This document shows, one piece after another, positions 1 to 9,870 of a DNA stretch of 42,538 bases (the first letter of the stretch is position 1; each line of letters opens with the position of its first letter). Under the pieces are notes generated by a model. That model saw nothing but the letters and a program-made list of their open reading frames with translations. It searched no databases and was not told the DNA's origin. Position numbers and translations under genes: made by a program. Source of the stretch: a virus; IMG/VR virus record IMGVR_UViG_3300042344_000316, positions 1 through 42,538 of that record. One strand, written 5' to 3'.

Positions 1-127
1 CTCCCCGAGGTCATCAACGAGAAGTTGATGGAGGCCGTTGAGGATCCCACTTTCGTTGAGAACATTGTTGCTGGAATCGTTGAGGCGGCGGGGTTTGTCC
101 TTGAGCCGCTGATTGCTGCGAACGAAT
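1..127. repeat. Terminal direct repeat, left copy (circular overlap)
   Basis: These 127 bases are identical to 42412-42538. The reading frame of the large virion gene runs through the end of the window into position 1 without a break, so the repeat marks closure of a circular or circularly permuted map. A length of exactly 127 is a common assembler k-mer overlap, so I read it as an assembly overlap and not as a biological terminal repeat. Confidence 0.93.
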
Positions 128-3100
128 GGGTACAGGAAGGGTGGCGCGCTGGCGCTTACCGCCAAGCCCAGGATCGCGCTGATGGCCTTGTGACCGACGA
201 CATGGCTTGGCAGATGAACCTGTCAGGATTTGCCTACGGCTTCTTTGCTGACCGCGACAAGGTTGGCATTAAAGACATCAACGAGAGCTACATCCAGCAG
301 ATTCGCGACTCAGGCGAATACAGCGAGCGCCAAATAGACATTGCCCTAGAGGTGTTCAAGGGGGCAGTCAGCGGCGCGGAGAACCCGATTACGGCAGCAC
401 TCGTCAAGTACGGCGATGATCCTGAAGCCGTCTCGATCATGCGCGATATTGCCTACTCGCGGGCTGAAGGAAACACTCAAGAGCTTCTTCGCCAGATTGA
501 CTCGGCATACTTGGGCAACGTCGGTCAGGTCTATTTTGGCGCGGCTGATCAGTCAGCGGAGTATGACCCATTTCGTGGAAGCGAGTTCCGCCAAGATCTG
601 GCTAATGCCACAGCCTTCGGCATTTCCCTCGCAACTGATCCGACATTGTTCTTCGGCAAGGGTGTCAAGACCTACAAGGCGTTCATGTGGGGTCTGGATC
701 GACTTGCCCCTGGAGCAGGGTCGGCTTCTCAGGTTTTGGCTAAGGGACGCCTAGGCCGGCTCGGTCTTGAGAACCCCGCATACCGGTACATGAAAAGGCT
801 TGCTGACGATCTAAACAATCTTGATGACCTTGAGAAGCGGGCTGCTGCTGCAACTGGGGACGCTCAGACGAACTTGAAGATGCAGGCAGCGGCGTACCGC
901 AACAGGATGACCCGGCAGTATGACGAGCTGCCGGAAGATCTGATTGAGGATTTTCGCACGTCTCCGTGGCGTAACGTTGATGGCAAGTTCGACGTGGAGC
1001 ACATGGCTGCCGCGATTGACGACATGAACGATGCCTTCGTTGTGGCCGCTGGTGGGGTTGCGGACAAACTCGCTATTGAAGGGGCGACAGAGGCAGCGAG
1101 AGCAGCAGCGCTTCAGGAGTTGTACGCCCAGGCCAGCTTTATGGGTCGAGTGATCGGTACCAACCAGAAGCGCACGGCACTCGTCCCACGCATGACACTC
1201 GCACGCATGCTGCGCATCAATGCCGTGAACCGCTTGGCGTTTAGCATGTCACCGCAGAAGAACTCGCAGAAGATGATTGCGGAGTTTCTGAACACGTCCG
1301 GTGATGCGGCTCTGTTCTCCGAGTCAATGAGTGACAACGCCCTTTCGTTTGGTCAGGCTGCCCGCGAGCAGAAGTTCACGTCGGGCCTAGCGGACAGCGC
1401 CGCACGCATGTTCTCGTCCATCCCGACGGCGAGAACCATCTCGGTGTCTTCTGCGGAGGACACTAAAGAGGTCTACCGATATGCCCGCATGTTCTTTTCC
1501 AAGCGCACCGCAGAGCTGGTTGCTGAGCAGTTTCGCACGGGAACAGAGGGTTCGCGGCGTTTGCTGCTTTCCGGCCTTGTGCGTTCCGCTGCGGCATCTC
1601 GCGGCCTGACGCTCCAGGTGCGGGACGCGGATGAACTGACCCGTGTACTGACGCCCCGAGCGCGAGGGTTGATGACCGGGTCGATGGAGGGCGAGCAGTA
1701 CGCGATCACGGTTCGTGGTGGGCTGAAGCCTTCAGAGCGGGCAGAGGAAGCGAAGCGGGTTGCCGCCGAGAAGCGTCGGGTGGAGAGCGAACTCCGCAGC
1801 CAAGGCGTTGATGATTCAGAGATCGCTGCTGCTTTGGCCGCCATTGATGATGAGTTTGCGGCTAGCCTGAATCAGGACATTCGACGGTCCCTGTCTGCGG
1901 ATTTCAATGATATTGAGCACGCTATTCACCTGAATCAGACTGCTGACAATGTGGCGCTGCCGACAATCAAGGACTTTGAGGATCTGCGCAATGGTCTGAG
2001 GACTGGCATCACGGAGGGCGCGCAGACGGTTACTGACTGGTGGTCGCTTCTCACCCTGTTTGGCCTCAGATTCTCTATGCGCAACGCTATTGAGGAACTT
2101 GGTCTTTACTGGCTGACTGGTGGCCGCATTGTTGACCTGTACCGTGGCCGCAAGGCATCGCAGGCAATTCGTCGGGCTCGCCCGCGCATCTTCATTGAGA
2201 ACATTGACGGGCAGCCAACACCTGTTTTGCGCACGTCACTTGGCATGGTGGCTAACAAGGCGGAGTGGACATCACGTCGCCTGAAGGAATGGTCACAGCG
2301 CTGGGGCCGCTATCAGGGTCTTGGCGAGTGGACCGCAGAACTCATCTTCCGCGGGGCGGACCCCGAGGCACTGAAGGCTGCTGGCGTAGCTCTTGCTCAA
2401 GGTAACCCAGACGCTTTTGCCCGTCTGGCCATTGAGTCTTTGGCTACGCAGAGAGTCTTCGGATTCAGCACCAACCTGATGTCAGTCGAGGATCGGCTGG
2501 CGATACGCTTCTTAGTGGATTCCACGCATGGAATGTCACAGCTGGATGAGATTGGTGAAGCAGCCCCCTACTTGAACAGTGGTGGCTTCCCGGCGTATGC
2601 GTCCAGCGCCAACGGCATTGACGAGGCCGTGCCGGGTGTTGAGTACGGCAAGATCCGTGACTTCAGGTTCGGCGATTACGGCAACGTTCCTCCAATCGGC
2701 CGCGACGAGGCTGGTCGTGACGTCTTTGGCTTGGCCTTTTGGTGGCGAGGATTCCAGGAGACTCTGGACGGGGATGGGCCGATTGGTGAGGCTGCGGTAC
2801 GAGGACTCCTGAATCCGCAGCAGGCGAAGGCTGAGATCGCAGCTATCCTCCGCGCTGACACAACGTTCCGGTACAAGGAGCGCTTCTCCCGACTCCGCAG
2901 TGACGCAGACATTGATCAGTTTGCCGATGACTACTTTGAGAACGTCTTCCAGATGTTCACGAAGGAGGACGGCACCCTCAACGTTGATCTCCGCGCCCGG
3001 TTTATGTCGGTTGACGACAACGGCAACCCGGTCGCAACGTTCTGGGAGGATCTAACTCCAGACGAGCTTAATGCGATTAATGCGGGCGAGTGGTCTGACT

Positions 3101-5277
3101 CTGAGATGCTGACCATTGGCAAGAAGTCGGGCCTGATGAAGGCCCGTGTCGGTCGCAACGATCTCAATGCGATTCGCCGACCGGACCGTCCCGAGTTCAT
3201 CTTTGGGCGCGATGTGATTCACGAGCCGTACATTCCGAACGCCATGAACGCATCGTCGCTACTGACTGAGCGAGCATGGGCATGGATGGGTCGCCAGAAT
3301 GCGCGCATCTCGCGTGAGCCGATCTTCATTGCCAACTACCTGCAGGCGTTCCGGCAAACAGCCGAGGCCCGCGAAAGTCTTGCCCGGTCAATCGCCACGC
3401 GAAACGCCGACGAGGGTGCCGACGTTGTAGTCACCGAGGCCCACCGAGAGCTAGCCGATCTTGCCTACTCACGGATGGCGATGGATGACGCCTACAGCCG
3501 CACCTTGGCTTATGTTGACAATCCAGCCAACCGCTCAAATTTGGCGTGGAAAGTTCGGAACATGTCGCGCTACTACCGGGCGACCGAGGACTTTTACCGA
3601 CGCCTGAAGCGGATCGGAAGGAATGACCCGCTGGCCCTGTGGAAGGGTGCCCTGACGTACCAGCTTCTGGGAGATTTCGGGTTCACGTACACGAACGACA
3701 GCGGTGAACAGTACTTCGCCTATCCGGGTAACCAGCTCGTTATCAACGCGCTGGCTGGCGGAGTCAACATTCCAGGGACGGACATTGATCTTCCGGGGCT
3801 GTCAAGCCTGTGGGGCATTGATTTCCAGCAGTATGCGGACTTGAACCCATTCAGCCTGAATGCCCGGATGCTTGGCATTTCGCCTTCAACCGACCCGAAC
3901 CAGCTTGCACCGTCATTAGCCGGCCCGGTTGTTGCTCCAGTTGCTGGGTTCCTGTCAGCGTTCCCGCAGTTCCAAGGGATTCGCACGATTGTTTTCGGGC
4001 AATACAACCAGTCAACGGGAAACCCGCTGGCTGACGCCATCAACGCGGCACTGCCCGCTGGCGTGACACGCATCCTGCGAACTTCCAATCAGGAGTGGGT
4101 TGATTCCCAGATTGCACAGGCTGGCGTTGACACGATGGCTCTGATGGCTGCTGAGCGAATGCTTGACCGGATCACCATCGGCGGGAAGCCTTACACGAAC
4201 GCTGATGGCGTGGAAATCCCGACGGCCATGATCCCGTTTGAGGAGTTTCAGCAGACCGATCAATACCAGGCTTCGCAGGCAATTGCCCTGTCTCTGTTCA
4301 CTGTCAAGTTGATTGGCGGCTGGACGCTTCCCGCTGCCCCGCAAGGCGGCTCAGACACGGCGTCAGAGTTTGCCAAGCGGTATGGCATTGACAGCATGGA
4401 TGACCTGTACAAAGACCTTCTCGATGAGAAGACCAAGGCAGGCGATCCTGCACCGTTTGAGTCGGCTCTTTCGGCTTTCTACTCGATGAAGATCAACGAG
4501 CTGAACGAATCTGGCTATGCATCGTTTGAGTCCATGCTGCCTTTCACGGTGTCTCAGTACAAGGACAACCCGGACAAGAAGGCGCAGATGCTTGCCACAA
4601 TCCGGACGACGGATGACTGGTTTAAGTGGCTTCGCGAGGATTCCACGAAGGATCTGCAGAAGCGCTACCAGGATGTGTACCTGTTCCTCTCCCCCCAGAC
4701 GGGCGAGTTTGCGTGGCCGGCTTGGACTGCGGCAACAACCGCACTTGATCTGAAGGTCAAGAAGTCGGAGGCGGAACAGGTTACTGACTTGTTTGCGATT
4801 GTTGGTGAGGCTGAAGAGAATCGGATCAAGCGCTACTACGAAGCCGAAATGCTGAACGATCCGGAGAACGCTGACACTCTGTCGGAGGAGATGGCGGCGG
4901 CTGTTGCGCTGACTCGCTCTCAGAATCCGTGGTGGCGGCGCAAGAAGGAGAACTTCAATACGGCTTTCGCGTCAGCGGAGAATGTCAACAGTGTGATGTG
5001 GCGTGTCACCGACATGCTGCGTTACGTTGAGAAGCGCGACGGATCTCTTGACGCTGACGCCCAGGCCATTCAGAACGCTATTGACATTTACCACTATTAC
5101 CGTCCTCAGATGGACGGTCTTCAGGGTACGTCGGCGGAACGTTCTCGTGCAAAGAAGTCTCTGCAGTTGGAGATGGCCTCAAACCTTGACTGGGTTAAGG
5201 GCGAGTCCGATGTGGCTAAGCGCTTCATCGAAACCGTTATTGAAAGCGATCCTGACTACACTTATGGGGTGCAGTAA
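1..5277 (+). CDS. Giant virion protein, C-terminal 1,758 of 1,940 residues (gene begins at 41866)
   Basis: Continuation of the gene that starts at 41866; the first codon here is codon 183 of the joined 1,940-codon protein. I recognise no enzyme domain. The protein is mostly polar and helical in appearance, with long Ala/Arg/Glu-rich stretches, one hydrophobic patch (full-length residues about 861-893, TDWWSLLTLFGLRFSMRN) and another near 1490-1509 (GPVVAPVAGFLSAFP). Size, position between portal and scaffold/capsid genes, and company of three smaller unknown proteins in one tight operon suggest an internal virion or DNA-ejection protein, comparable in role to the large core proteins of T7 or N4; this is inference from position, not homology. 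The stop overlaps the next start (TAATG). A structural tail or tape-measure role cannot be excluded. Confidence 0.85.
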   Translation, partial: LPEVINEKLMEAVEDPTFVENIVAGIVEAAGFVLEPLIAANEWVQEGWRAGAYRQAQDRADGLVTDDMAWQMNLSGFAYGFFADRDKVGIKDINESYIQQIRDSGEYSERQIDIALEVFKGAVSGAENPITAALVKYGDDPEAVSIMRDIAYSRAEGNTQELLRQIDSAYLGNVGQVYFGAADQSAEYDPFRGSEFRQDLANATAFGISLATDPTLFFGKGVKTYKAFMWGLDRLAPGAGSASQVLAKGRLGRLGLENPAYRYMKRLADDLNNLDDLEKRAAAATGDAQTNLKMQAAAYRNRMTRQYDELPEDLIEDFRTSPWRNVDGKFDVEHMAAAIDDMNDAFVVAAGGVADKLAIEGATEAARAAALQELYAQASFMGRVIGTNQKRTALVPRMTLARMLRINAVNRLAFSMSPQKNSQKMIAEFLNTSGDAALFSESMSDNALSFGQAAREQKFTSGLADSAARMFSSIPTARTISVSSAEDTKEVYRYARMFFSKRTAELVAEQFRTGTEGSRRLLLSGLVRSAAASRGLTLQVRDADELTRVLTPRARGLMTGSMEGEQYAITVRGGLKPSERAEEAKRVAAEKRRVESELRSQGVDDSEIAAALAAIDDEFAASLNQDIRRSLSADFNDIEHAIHLNQTADNVALPTIKDFEDLRNGLRTGITEGAQTVTDWWSLLTLFGLRFSMRNAIEELGLYWLTGGRIVDLYRGRKASQAIRRARPRIFIENIDGQPTPVLRTSLGMVANKAEWTSRRLKEWSQRWGRYQGLGEWTAELIFRGADPEALKAAGVALAQGNPDAFARLAIESLATQRVFGFSTNLMSVEDRLAIRFLVDSTHGMSQLDEIGEAAPYLNSGGFPAYASSANGIDEAVPGVEYGKIRDFRFGDYGNVPPIGRDEAGRDVFGLAFWWRGFQETLDGDGPIGEAAVRGLLNPQQAKAEIAAILRADTTFRYKERFSRLRSDADIDQFADDYFENVFQMFTKEDGTLNVDLRARFMSVDDNGNPVATFWEDLTPDELNAINAGEWSDSEMLTIGKKSGLMKARVGRNDLNAIRRPDRPEFIFGRDVIHEPYIPNAMNASSLLTERAWAWMGRQNARISREPIFIANYLQAFRQTAEARESLARSIATRNADEGADVVVTEAHRELADLAYSRMAMDDAYSRTLAYVDNPANRSNLAWKVRNMSRYYRATEDFYRRLKRIGRNDPLALWKGALTYQLLGDFGFTYTNDSGEQYFAYPGNQLVINALAGGVNIPGTDIDLPGLSSLWGIDFQQYADLNPFSLNARMLGISPSTDPNQLAPSLAGPVVAPVAGFLSAFPQFQGIRTIVFGQYNQSTGNPLADAINAALPAGVTRILRTSNQEWVDSQIAQAGVDTMALMAAERMLDRITIGGKPYTNADGVEIPTAMIPFEEFQQTDQYQASQAIALSLFTVKLIGGWTLPAAPQGGSDTASEFAKRYGIDSMDDLYKDLLDEKTKAGDPAPFESALSAFYSMKINELNESGYASFESMLPFTVSQYKDNPDKKAQMLATIRTTDDWFKWLREDSTKDLQKRYQDVYLFLSPQTGEFAWPAWTAATTALDLKVKKSEAEQVTDLFAIVGEAEENRIKRYYEAEMLNDPENADTLSEEMAAAVALTRSQNPWWRRKKENFNTAFASAENVNSVMWRVTDMLRYVEKRDGSLDADAQAIQNAIDIYHYYRPQMDGLQGTSAERSRAKKSLQLEMASNLDWVKGESDVAKRFIETVIESDPDYTYGVQ

Positions 5278-6107
5278 TGCCTTCTCTTTGCGATGGTAAG
5301 TGGAGCAGTCTTCCCCCCGGTTCAAAGTGCCCAAGCGGTTCTACGTCTACCGCTTTGCCCAACTCCCAAGAGCCCGTGCCCGTGAACTCGATGGGTGAGG
5401 GGTTTCAGTGGAATCAGGATACGTCCCCGGTTCAGGTTGGATCCGAGCGAAAGTATCTTGGCAGCACCCTAGAAACCGTGCCCACGATGATGCCTGTCGC
5501 TCAAGCGCAGGACATTTTCAATCAGGTTTGGGGAGCAGGCTCAGTAAAGGGTGCCAGTGCTGCTGCAAAGCAGCAGAAGGAGAACATGCTGGCCCTGCTG
5601 CGCAGATACTCAAACAGCGAACTGGGCACTCGCGGAGCTGCCGAGCAGGCGTGGAACGATGCTTTGACTGATGCCGCAAGAGGCAATGTTGATGTCTATG
5701 AGCTTCTGGCCGGTGAGTCCGGTTTTGATGACGACGACAAGAGCGGCTCAGGTCGTGGGGGCTACTCTGGCCCCACCGCATCTACGACGTTCATGGACGA
5801 GCGGGACGTTGACCGGACCGCTAACGCTCTGGCACTTGAGCTGATCGGTCGCCCCCTGTCACCGAACGAGATGGCGAAGGTTGCGAAGCGCCTGCGTTCG
5901 GAGGAGGCGGCGAATCCGACGATCTCTACACCGGGTGTCGGTTCGTCGGTGACTCAGTCGGGTCTGTCGGCGGAGGGCCGTGCGGATGTTCTGCGTGAGG
6001 TGATCGCGGAGAACCCTGAGTATCAGCAGTTCCAGGTAGACAACACAGTGCTGGACACGATGCTGTCTGAACTGAACGAGCGGGAGCAGATGGTCAATGG
6101 CGGATGA
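5277..6107 (+). CDS. Putative structural protein, 276 aa
   Basis: ATG overlaps the stop of the giant virion gene (TAATG), implying translational coupling. The first 60 residues are Ser/Pro/Gly-rich and low complexity; the middle (about 60-150) is helical, followed by an acidic linker (DDDDKSGSGRGG) and a C-terminal helical region with the segment LIGRPLSPNEMAKVAKRL. No family recognised. It belongs to the block between portal and capsid and overlaps the next gene by 11 bases, so a virion or ejection-complex role is likely but unproven. Confidence 0.72.
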   Translation: MPSLCDGKWSSLPPGSKCPSGSTSTALPNSQEPVPVNSMGEGFQWNQDTSPVQVGSERKYLGSTLETVPTMMPVAQAQDIFNQVWGAGSVKGASAAAKQQKENMLALLRRYSNSELGTRGAAEQAWNDALTDAARGNVDVYELLAGESGFDDDDKSGSGRGGYSGPTASTTFMDERDVDRTANALALELIGRPLSPNEMAKVAKRLRSEEAANPTISTPGVGSSVTQSGLSAEGRADVLREVIAENPEYQQFQVDNTVLDTMLSELNEREQMVNGG

Positions 6108-7008
6108 GATGACCCCTGCTGAACGCAGGAAGCTGAAGGCCCAGTACAACTGGATTCTCGGATTGGCCGTTGAGGATCCAACCAAGTCAATTGAGCAGTT
6201 CTGGCGTCAGCTTAAGCGGACGATCAATCAGTCCGATGGTGACACTGCGGTAATCCAGTCGTTTGTGCAGCAGCGACTGCCGGAGATTGATGCCTTTAAG
6301 GGCATGTACGCGGAGCAGATCAGGACTGCGATTGTTGATGCGCAGCCGGATCTTGCCGCCGATGTTGATCGTGCCGTTGAGGTAAACCGCCAGACCGTTG
6401 ACGATGTCGCTCGTGAGCGTGGCATCAAGCTGACGCCTGAGCGTGCAGTTGATCTGGCTCAGCAGGCCCGCCGTAACGGCTGGAGTCGTGCGGAGATCTT
6501 CCTCAACATGCGTGCCGACCTTGAGAACACTCTCATGGAAGGCGACACGACTGGTACTGCTGGTGACTACCAGAATGCTCTAATGCAGTGGGCTTCCCGG
6601 AACGGACTGTCCCTGTCCAAGGAGACTGCAGCGAAGTACGTGATGAACATGACTGTGGGTTCGCAGTCGCTGGATGACGTGAAGGCAGACCTTCGACGCA
6701 CGTACCTTGCCGGTGCCTACCCGGCATGGTCGGACCGAATCAACCAGGGCTATGACCCGGCTGACATTTTTGAGCCGTACGTCAATGATATTCGTGACCT
6801 TCTGGAAGACGACCAGATCGGGCTGAATGATCCTCTGATGCAGCAGATCACTCAGAAGGTCGGCAATGACGGTAAGCCGTTCGCGGTCCCACTGTATGAG
6901 GCGAAGCAGATGGCCCGTCAGGATCCGCGCTGGCAGAAGACGGATAATGCGTACGCGACGTACGCGAATGTTGCTCAGAATCTTCTGCGCACGTTCGGGT
7001 TTGCGTGA
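6097..7008 (+). CDS. Putative structural protein, 303 aa
   Basis: Starts ATG inside the end of the preceding gene. The protein is almost entirely polar and helical with no signal peptide or membrane span. It opens with a charged helix (MTPAERRKLKAQYNWILG) and contains several short helical units with NG/DG turns (ARRNGWSRAEIFLNM, ASRNGLSLSKETAAKYV) that look like loosely repeated helical hairpins. No enzyme motif. By position it is part of the same virion set as its neighbours; a minor internal virion protein is the simplest reading. Confidence 0.72.
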   Translation: MADEMTPAERRKLKAQYNWILGLAVEDPTKSIEQFWRQLKRTINQSDGDTAVIQSFVQQRLPEIDAFKGMYAEQIRTAIVDAQPDLAADVDRAVEVNRQTVDDVARERGIKLTPERAVDLAQQARRNGWSRAEIFLNMRADLENTLMEGDTTGTAGDYQNALMQWASRNGLSLSKETAAKYVMNMTVGSQSLDDVKADLRRTYLAGAYPAWSDRINQGYDPADIFEPYVNDIRDLLEDDQIGLNDPLMQQITQKVGNDGKPFAVPLYEAKQMARQDPRWQKTDNAYATYANVAQNLLRTFGFA

Positions 7009-7026
7009 TGAGGATGGTGACTGATC

Positions 7027-8208
7027 GTGGCTAAGAAGCCAGCCCCTAGGCCAGCAGCGTCTCCGTTCGCTGTTGGTGGGATGGGTATCAACTTCCCGCA
7101 GTCAGCACCAGCGCCCGCTGCAGCGACACCGGCTGCGACACCGGCAGCGGTGAGGGTTGAGCAGTGGTCGCCAGCGAAGGATGACCAGTACAGCAGGGCC
7201 GTCGCCGATGGCGACATGGCTACCGCTGCTCGTCTTGTGGCTGAGCGTGATGCACTGGTGGCTGCGAACGAGGATTTCCATCGACGCAACAAGACCGGCC
7301 CGTTCGCTGTGGGTGGGTCTGCTGCGGCTGCCGATACTGCCGCAGCCAACGCGGATCGCGCTGCACGCGAGGCCGCTTCTGCCTGGTTGACGAACCTGCT
7401 CAGCCAGTACGGCATCTCCGACATGTCGGGACAGGTGTCTAGCCTGATCGAGCAGTTCGGGCCGAACACTGAAGTGATCGCCCTGAAGCTGAAGGACACG
7501 CAGCAGTACAAGGACCGGTTCAAGGGTCTGCTGTCGCTGAAGTCCAAGGGCGTGACGGATGTGGCGAATGAGGCGGAGTACATTCGCTTGGAGTCGTCGT
7601 ACCGTCAGGTGTTCCGTGACGCTGGTATCCAGTCGTTCATCGGTGACGCCGGGTCCACGAACGAGCGGGACGCTATCGCACGCCTCGTCGGAGACTTCAG
7701 CGTGTCCGTGGATGAGGTTCGTGCCCGCGTGACGGACGCGCAGCGAGTCGTCGGAGACACCGCACCGGAAGTCAGGGACGCCCTGCAGCGGTTCTACAAC
7801 GTGTCCGCATCCGACCTCGTCGCCTACACACTGGATCCGACCCGTGCACGGAACCGCATCAACGAGATCGCGAACGCCGCAATGATCGGCGGTTACGCTT
7901 CCCGTTCCGGTCTGGACGCGGATGTTGCCACGTCGGAGCAGATCGCTTCCCTGTCCGGTACGAACGATGTCCAGTTGCAGGCACTGATGCCGCAGCTCGG
8001 TGTGGCCCGCCAGGTCGCGGACGCGACGAAGCGTCTGGCGAACCTTGAGGCTACGGACCTGACCGATTCGGAGATCCTGCGTTCAGAGTTTGATCTGGAC
8101 ACGGGCGCGGAACGGAAGATCAAGGGCTTGCAGTCACGTGAGCGGGGCCGATTCTCTGGCCGTTCCGCTGTCACCGCTGAGACGCTGTCTCGCGGCACTG
8201 GCGTCTAA
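7027..8208 (+). CDS. Putative structural protein, 393 aa
   Basis: GTG start (MAKKPAPRP) 18 bases after the previous stop. Residues 1-45 are Pro/Ala-rich linker; the segment PFAVGG occurs twice, near residue 14 and near residue 96, which suggests a duplicated docking peptide. The rest is helical and charged, with two similar units (QYGISDMSGQVSSLIEQFG and the later FSVSVDEVRARVTDAQRVVG) and no catalytic motif. It ends the block of unknown proteins before the scaffold gene. Virion-associated function is inferred from position. Confidence 0.7.
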   Translation: MAKKPAPRPAASPFAVGGMGINFPQSAPAPAAATPAATPAAVRVEQWSPAKDDQYSRAVADGDMATAARLVAERDALVAANEDFHRRNKTGPFAVGGSAAAADTAAANADRAAREAASAWLTNLLSQYGISDMSGQVSSLIEQFGPNTEVIALKLKDTQQYKDRFKGLLSLKSKGVTDVANEAEYIRLESSYRQVFRDAGIQSFIGDAGSTNERDAIARLVGDFSVSVDEVRARVTDAQRVVGDTAPEVRDALQRFYNVSASDLVAYTLDPTRARNRINEIANAAMIGGYASRSGLDADVATSEQIASLSGTNDVQLQALMPQLGVARQVADATKRLANLEATDLTDSEILRSEFDLDTGAERKIKGLQSRERGRFSGRSAVTAETLSRGTGV

Positions 8209-8345
8209 CGCCAACCCATAAACCTAGTCGGACCGACCGGCCCCGACAGTTGTTGAAAGCCCGGTAGTCACAGCCACTGCTGCTTCCCCGAGTAGTTGGT
8301 GCGGGTGGCGATTCACCTATTGATGAACATAGTTGGGAGACACAC

Positions 8346-8840
8346 ATGTCCGATTTCGATTTCGATGACGATGACTTCGGGGACGCCCAGGGCGACTCGG
8401 GTGCGCTGCGTGATCTGCGCAAGGCGTACAAGACTTTGCAGAAGCAACTTAAGGATGCTACTGCGGAGAATGAGTCGCTGAAGTTCTCCGTTCGGGAGAG
8501 ATCGGTTAAGGACGTGCTGGCATCGAAGGGGCTTCCCGAGAAGATCGCGAAGTTCATCCCTTCGGATGCCACCTCTGCGGAGGACGTGGAGGCGTGGCTG
8601 TCCGAGAACGGTGACGTTTTCGGTGCATCGGCCACTGCTGACACTAAGGGACTGCCGCAGCAGGACGCACCGGTTGATCCGAATCTTGCCGCATGGCAGC
8701 GGATCAGTCAGACGCAGTCGTCTGGTCAGCCGTTCACAAACGACCCTGACCAGCTCGCGTCTCTGATCAAGTCAGCCAGCGATCCGGGAGAACTGAACAA
8801 GCTGTTGTTCGGTAACGCTGCCGGCCCGCAGGCCGTCTAG
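8346..8840 (+). CDS. Capsid scaffolding protein
   Basis: A 164-residue acidic protein placed directly before the major capsid gene, the usual place for a scaffold. It begins with an Asp-rich segment (SDFDFDDDDFGDAQGD), followed by a predicted coiled coil (LRDLRKAYKTLQKQLKDATAE, about residues 20-55), a short conserved-looking unit (ASKGLPEKIAKFIP) and a Gln/Asn-rich tail. The start is supported by a GGGAG ribosome binding site nine bases upstream. About 137 bases without a gene precede it, which may hold a promoter that I cannot define. It would direct procapsid assembly and then be lost or cleaved. Confidence 0.8.
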   Translation: MSDFDFDDDDFGDAQGDSGALRDLRKAYKTLQKQLKDATAENESLKFSVRERSVKDVLASKGLPEKIAKFIPSDATSAEDVEAWLSENGDVFGASATADTKGLPQQDAPVDPNLAAWQRISQTQSSGQPFTNDPDQLASLIKSASDPGELNKLLFGNAAGPQAV

Positions 8841-8870
8841 TCCCTTTCTTCCATCAACAACTCATTCACC

Positions 8871-8880
8871 AAGGAGGTGA
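8871..8880 (+). promoter_or_regulatory. Strong ribosome binding site of the major capsid gene
   Basis: AAGGAGGTGA matches the anti-Shine-Dalgarno sequence almost fully and sits nine bases before the ATG at 8890. It is among the strongest such sites in the window, as expected for the most abundant virion protein. Confidence 0.85.
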
Positions 8881-8889
8881 ACACACAAT

Positions 8890-9819
8890 ATGCCTAACGC
8901 ATACACTGACACTGCGGCTCTTGCTGGTCTTGTCAAGACCGCTTACGACCGTTACGTCGAGTTCGCTCTGCGTTCGCAGCCGCTGTTCCGCAACCTTGCG
9001 GACAAGCGTCCCGTCCAGCAGGCGATGCCGGGTTCGTCGGTTGTGTTCTCGCTGTACCAGGATCTCGCGGCTGCGACCTCGACCCTGACCGAGACGACCG
9101 ACCCGGACGCTGTTGCCCTCTCTGATGTCAACACTGTCTCGGTGACCCTCAACGAGTACGGCAACACCGTCCTCAACACCCGCAAGCTCGGCGAGTTCGC
9201 GTTCAGCGATGTCGATCCTGCGGTTGCCAACATTGTTGCGTTCAACATGGCGGACTCGATCGACAAGATCGTTGTCAACGTTCTCCGCCAGGGCAGCAAC
9301 GTCATCTACTCGGGGTCCGCTACCGCGACTTCCGGTGTGACTGCTGCCATGACGCTCGGTGGCGCTCAGATCCGTCGCGCTGTCGCGAAGCTGCGTGCCA
9401 GCAACGCGGTTCCCCGCGAGGGCATGCTGTACGCCACGTACACGCACCCGGAGACTGCGCATGACCTGCGCTCGGAGACGGGTTCGCTCACGTTCGAGGA
9501 CATCCGCAAGTACACGGACCCGAACGTTGGCAACATCCTGAACGCCGTGACCGGTGTTCTGGGTGGCGCGTACATCGTGGAGACTCCCCGCGCCTACACG
9601 GCGACTGACGGTGCGTCGTCCGCGAAGGTGTACCGCACCATCATTGCCGGCCAGCAGGCGCTCGCTGAGGCGACCGCTGTTGAGCCCGGTATCGTCATCG
9701 GCCCGGTCGTTGACAAGCTCATGCGATTCCGCCCGGTGGGCTGGTACTCGCTCCAGGGATGGTCGATCTACCGTCAGGCCGCCCTGTACCGGATTGAGTC
9801 CGGTTCGTCTATCGCCTGA
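8890..9819 (+). CDS. Major capsid protein, N4-gp56-like
   Basis: A 309-residue protein after the scaffold gene with a near-perfect ribosome binding site. Sequence features match the N4-gp56 family of HK97-fold capsid proteins as I know them: an N-terminal segment (TAYDRYVEFALRSQPLFR), a central strand-rich segment (VSVTLNEYGNTVLNTRKL) followed by the helix VANIVAFNMADSIDK, and a C-terminal P-domain segment ending FRPVGWYSLQGWSIYRQ. The protein forms the icosahedral shell. Codon choice is strongly biased toward C/G-ending codons, as expected for high expression. A long stem-loop follows the stop. Confidence 0.9.
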   Translation: MPNAYTDTAALAGLVKTAYDRYVEFALRSQPLFRNLADKRPVQQAMPGSSVVFSLYQDLAAATSTLTETTDPDAVALSDVNTVSVTLNEYGNTVLNTRKLGEFAFSDVDPAVANIVAFNMADSIDKIVVNVLRQGSNVIYSGSATATSGVTAAMTLGGAQIRRAVAKLRASNAVPREGMLYATYTHPETAHDLRSETGSLTFEDIRKYTDPNVGNILNAVTGVLGGAYIVETPRAYTATDGASSAKVYRTIIAGQQALAEATAVEPGIVIGPVVDKLMRFRPVGWYSLQGWSIYRQAALYRIESGSSIA

Positions 9820-9831
9820 TAGCGACACAAC

Positions 9832-9870
9832 GGTAGGGGCCGTCACTCTTTATGGGTGGCGGTCCCTACC
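9832..9870 (+). terminator. Long stem-loop after the major capsid gene
   Basis: A 15-bp stem (GGTAGGGGCCGTCAC pairing with GTGGCGGTCCCTACC, two G-U pairs) with a nine-base loop, 13 bases after the capsid stop. It is followed by pyrimidine-rich DNA (TCTTCGTTTCTTC) but no long T run. It may attenuate transcription into the minor structural genes and stabilise the capsid message end. Confidence 0.65.

Noticed and set aside
1-127. A biological direct terminal repeat
   Set aside because: The exact length of 127 and its location inside a coding gene fit an assembly overlap better; real terminal repeats are usually longer and near the terminase or control region.
8209-8345. Promoter or regulatory element before the scaffold gene
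   Set aside because: I find no convincing -35/-10 pair in this gap, only the scaffold ribosome binding site.
8866-9846. 326-codon minus-strand ORF antisense to the capsid gene
   Set aside because: It mirrors the codon bias of the real capsid gene, has Arg/Val-rich low-complexity content and no ribosome binding site.
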